NCBI RefSeq assembly: GCF_030247195.1 | Contig: NC_080672.1 | Span: 190,023,471-190,087,470, forward strand | Length of the DNA: 64,000 nt | Source of the DNA: Topomyia yanbarensis | Lineage: Eukaryota; Arthropoda; Insecta; Diptera; Culicidae | Reading direction: 5' to 3' | Shown here: in pieces, positions 60,875 through 64,000 of the stretch | How positions within the stretch are numbered: the first letter of the stretch is position 1 | Layout of the letters: the number at the start of each line of letters is the position of its first letter | The notes under the pieces: generated by a model | The model's database searches: none | The model's input: the letters and a program-made list of their open reading frames with translations, nothing else | Told to the model about the DNA's origin: nothing | Translations under genes and position numbers: made by a program

Positions 60875-61207
60875 GTCAGACCGAGATCGCCGTGATGATC
60901 AACAATTATTGACCCATATTTTCTCTCTCCCTCTCTTTTGACGTTGACGGTTTGACCAATGATGCTTGTAAATATTACGAAGACTTTCGTATATAGCAGC
61001 GAACAATTCGTTTGCCTAATGAAGCCGTTTCGTAATAAGCCAACGAAAGTCGTTTCGTGGTTTTCACGAAAAACTAATAATAAAAAATAAAAGTGTTTCA
61101 ATTGAACTACGAATGATTCATCATATGTACGAAAAAATTCGTATATTTTATGAAAATTGTCTGTACGAATCTAATTCGCAGCGATTTACGAATATATTCT
61201 ATCAGTG

Positions 61208-62743
61208 AAGAAATTATGAAACGGAAAGGGTGTACACGTGCGACCTTTGAAAATTATTCGATTTTGCAAAACAAATTTGACAGTCTCCGTCGTGCCAAAA
61301 AGTCTAGTTATTGGAGACGCTTCGTTGATGGCTTGTCAAGAGAAACATCAATGAGTACTCTTTAGAATACAGCCAGGAGAATGAGGAATCGAAACGTAAC
61401 TAATGAAAGCGAAGATTTTTCGAATCGCTAGATATTTAATTTTGCCAAGAAAGTTTGTCCAGATTCTGCTCCTGCGCAGAAAATTTTTTGCGATGCTCCC
61501 ACAAGTAACGATTTCATAGATTCGCCTTTGACAATGATGGAATTTTCAATTGCACTCCTCTTATGCAACAATAATGCTCCGGGTCCAGACAGAATTAAAT
61601 TCAACTTGATGAAGAATCTGCCTGACCTAGCAAAAAGACGCTTGTTGAATTTATTCAATAAGCTTCTTGAGCAGAACATTGTCCCGCACGACTGGAGACA
61701 AGTGAGAGTTATAGCCATTCCACAACCGGGAAAACCAGCGTCCGACCATAACTCGTATCGACCGATTGCAAAGCTATCCTGCATCAAGAAATTTTTGGAA
61801 AAAAATATCCTACGACGTCTCGACAATTGGGTTGAGGCGAACGGTTTGCTATCAGATACCCAGTTTGGTTTTCGGAGGGGAAAGGGAACGAATGATTGTC
61901 TGGCGCTACTTTCGTCAGAAATCCAACTAGCTTACGCAAAAAAAGAACAAATGGCGTCTGTGTTCTTAGACATATAAGGAGCATTCGACTCTGTTTCCAA
62001 TGATGTTCTCTCAGAGAAACAACATCAATGTAATCTTTCACCAATATTAAATAATTATTTATACAACTTATTGTCAGAAAATCACAGGCATTTTTCATAT
62101 GGCGATTTGGCAATATTCAGAATAAGTTACGTGGGCCTCCCACAATGTTCTTGTTTAAGCCCCCTTCTCTACATTTTTTACGTGAATGACATTGATAATT
62201 GTATTGTCAGCCCATGCACTCTAAGGCAACTTGCAGATGATGGCGTGGTTTCTGTTACAGGACCAAAAGCCATAAATTTACAACAACCACTGCAAGATAG
62301 TTTGGATAATTTATCAAGTTGGGCTTTGAAGCTAGGCATCGATTTCGGCATCGGAGAAAACAGAGTTGGATGTTTTTTCAAGGAAGCGTGATCCAGCTCA
62401 GCTTCAGTTGGTTGGTAGAACTATAGCCCAAGTCATGACCTTTAAATATCTCGGAATTTGGTTCGATTCTAAAGGTACATGGGGAGGCCACATTAGGTAT
62501 CTGATAAAGAAGTGCCAACAAAGGATAAATTTTCTCCGAACAATAACCGGACATTGGTGGGGTGCTCATCCAAGTGACTGTTTCCGTTCAGCTGCAAACA
62601 CTCACATTAAATTGGAACGAATACAGTATCGTTGTTTACGAATCGCCTTAGGTTCCATACAATCGACACATACGATGAGTCTTGAAGTACTAGCGGGAGT
62701 TCTTCCCTTAAAAGATCGATTCTGGGATCTCTCCTCTCGTTAA
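61208..62743 (+). pseudogene. I-clade ORF2 reverse transcriptase
   Basis: Starts with the linker KRKGCTRATFENYS and SSYWRRFVDGLSRETSMSTL, then a stop. RT motifs follow in order: NNNAPGPDRIKFNLMKNLP, VRVIAIPQPGKPASDHNSYR, the block LSDTQFGFRRGKGTNDCL, then FLDI-stop-GAFDSV (premature stop at 61975-61977), GLPQCSCLSPLLYIFYVND, and the catalytic box LADDGVV (about 62232-62252). The thumb (FKYLGIWFDSKGTWGGHI) is in a shifted frame from 62366 to 62743. In the family RT primes on nicked target DNA. At least three lesions. Confidence 0.85.
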
Positions 62744-62935
62744 CTTATACGATGTGAGGTTATGAACCCACTGGTAATTGAAAATTTTGAAAGACTTGTC
62801 GAGCTTCAACCACAAACAAGATTCACGACAGTGTATTTCAATCATATGTCATAAGAAATAACGCCTGCTAGTTATGTTCCCACATACGTCAATATACTAG
62901 ATACTCCTGAATCCACTTTATTCTTCGACACGTCC

Positions 62936-63536
62936 ATGCAAGAGGAAATTCGTGGAATCCAGGATCAACAGCGCTCTCTGGAGATCCCTAAAATATTCAT
63001 AAGTAAATGCCAACACATTGACTCCCATAAAATGAGCTACACTGATGCGTCACGAATCAATGAGGCCACTGGCTTCGGTATTTTCAACAATAACACCTCG
63101 ATCTCTTTCAAGCTTGCAGAACCTGCCTCTGTTTACACAGCCGAACTAGCAGCAGTTCACTATAGTCTGGAAATCATTGATACTTTACTTCCAAGCCATT
63201 ATTTCATCCTCTCAGAGCTCAATTAAGGCACTACGCTCATTAAAACTTGATAATCACGCTCCGTTATTTTTGAAGAAGATACGAGAATACTTAACTAAAT
63301 CAACAAATAAATCTTATCAAATTATCTTAGTGTGGATTCCCGCTCATTGCTCTATACCGGGTAATGAGAGAGCGGATAATTTAGCCAAAATAGGGGCACT
63401 GGACGGTGACATCTATGAAAGACCTACTGCCTTCAATGAATTTTATAGCGCTTCTAGTTGGCAAACATCATGGGACAATGGAGATCTGGGACGGTGGTTG
63501 CACTCAATTATCCCTAAAGTTTCAACGAAGGCATGA
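62936..63536 (+). pseudogene. I-clade RNase H domain
   Basis: YTDAS (first Asp), TAELAAVHYSLE (Glu) and VWIPAHCSIPGNERADNLAK (last conserved block) are visible. The middle Asp (normally in an S-D-S context) is lost around 63206-63226, where a frameshift separates 62936-63226 from 63177-63536. RNase H in the I clade removes element RNA during reverse transcription. This copy would be inactive. Confidence 0.8.
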
Positions 63537-63572
63537 TTCAAAGGGTTGGATGTAAGTTGAAACTTCATTCGT

Positions 63573-63857
63573 GTGATGTCTAGACTCATGTCCAACCATT
63601 ATACGTTGAATGCGCATCTCCACCGTATTGGGATCGCAGAAGATAATCAATGTGCTTGCGGAGAGGGTTACGAAGACATTGAACATGTTGTTTGGTCTTG
63701 CACTGAATATCGTGAAGCCAGATCCCAATTAATAGACTCCTTACGAGCCAGAAGAAAACCACCCTATGTTCCTGTTCGTGATATCATCGCTTTACGAGAT
63801 CTTACATACATGGGCCATATTTATCATTTCCTGAAAACGATAAATTTTCAAATATAA
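63573..63857 (+). pseudogene. I-clade ORF2 C-terminal CCHC-like domain
   Basis: Frame of 94 residues with CACGEGYEDIEHVVWSC (Cys-Cys-His-Cys arrangement), the usual end of ORF2 in I and Jockey groups, then a stop at 63857. Confidence 0.75.
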
Positions 63858-64000
63858 ATATCCCCACAATGTTTCTAGTTTTTTCCCTTGCTACCCACAA
63901 ACAATTTAGATTTCTTCGCAGTTAGTTAAGTTAGATAAAACGATATAAATAAAGAAAAAAAATAAACAAAGATTAAAGAAAAACTACCAATAGGTTTACA

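Larger units (their letters stand above)
54217..61207. mobile_element. TIR element with ~320-bp internal tandem units, inserted in the I element
   Basis: Termini at 54217-54240 and 61184-61207 are inverted repeats (CACTGATA...ATTCGTAAAT, 21 of 24 positions match) sitting exactly at the break in the I-element ORF2. The interior has about six tandem units of roughly 290-345 bp marked by 'cttgatgaacgaaagttttcg' (54346, 54667, 59552, 59838, 60153, 60497), 'gaaacgaaatgtttcgttta' and 'cgatctttt(a/g)ggatcgat'. No transposase was found. Target duplication is unclear (AAA versus AAG), so the superfamily is open. It is itself split by the element at 54702-59255. Confidence 0.7.
61208..63985 (+). mobile_element. 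I-clade non-LTR retrotransposon, 3' part
   Basis: Continuation of 51470-54216: RT, thumb, RNase H, C-terminal cysteine/histidine motif and a short A-rich 3' end ('aataaagaaaaaaaataaac' near 63945-63970). The exact 3' end and a target duplication matching the 5' side were not determined. Confidence 0.85.

Overview
This is a repeat-dominated stretch of an insect genome, most likely a dipteran and probably a culicine mosquito. Three things point that way. The only host gene recognised is one large internal exon of a fat facets/USP9X-type deubiquitinase. The retroelements (I-clade, LOA-clade, Jockey-clade, Ty3/gypsy, BEL/Pao) are the usual mosquito complement. At least eight fragments belong to a dispersed repeat (TGTGTGTATGTG core, 'accttcccat...cttccggttccgg') that I associate with mosquito introns. 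The species assignment is inference. A 500-bp run of N (33840-34339) marks an assembly gap.

Layout. 1-8100: a decayed minus-strand Ty3/gypsy element (gag, protease, reverse transcriptase, no RNase H or integrase). Next to it is a 456-bp direct tandem repeat, whose second copy is split by a 1.9-kb poly(A)-tailed retroposon. 8100-11600: dispersed and inverted repeats. 11600-21400: the most interesting part, a complex of ~340-bp units in both orientations. Each full unit carries a complete hammerhead ribozyme motif. The complex also holds a 2.5-kb tandem duplication, a long inverted repeat, a solo LTR and two (TA)n tracts. 22373-25606: the fat facets/USP9X-like exon (minus strand, 1078 codons, phase 0 at both ends). 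25640-32500: a second copy of the retroposon family, a MITE, and Jockey and BEL/Pao fragments. 32526-39080: (TA)n, a minisatellite, the gap, and 4.7 kb of (GACAAA)n and 11-bp satellite with no T on the plus strand. 39081-51400: non-coding sequence with mosquito-type repeat fragments, a foldback and a perfect 28-bp-arm hairpin. 51400-64000: a full-length but dead I-clade element. It is split by a TIR element (54217-61207), which holds a second TIR element with TTA target duplication (54702-59255), which holds LOA-clade fragments: three or four nested levels.

How it fits together. The window can be read as introns (or an intron plus intergenic DNA) around one conserved exon. All retroelement frames are broken by stops or frameshifts, so none looks autonomous. 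The component most worth following is the hammerhead-bearing unit array at 12.8-20.7 kb: if transcribed, it should self-cleave, in one place into a 343-nt monomer.
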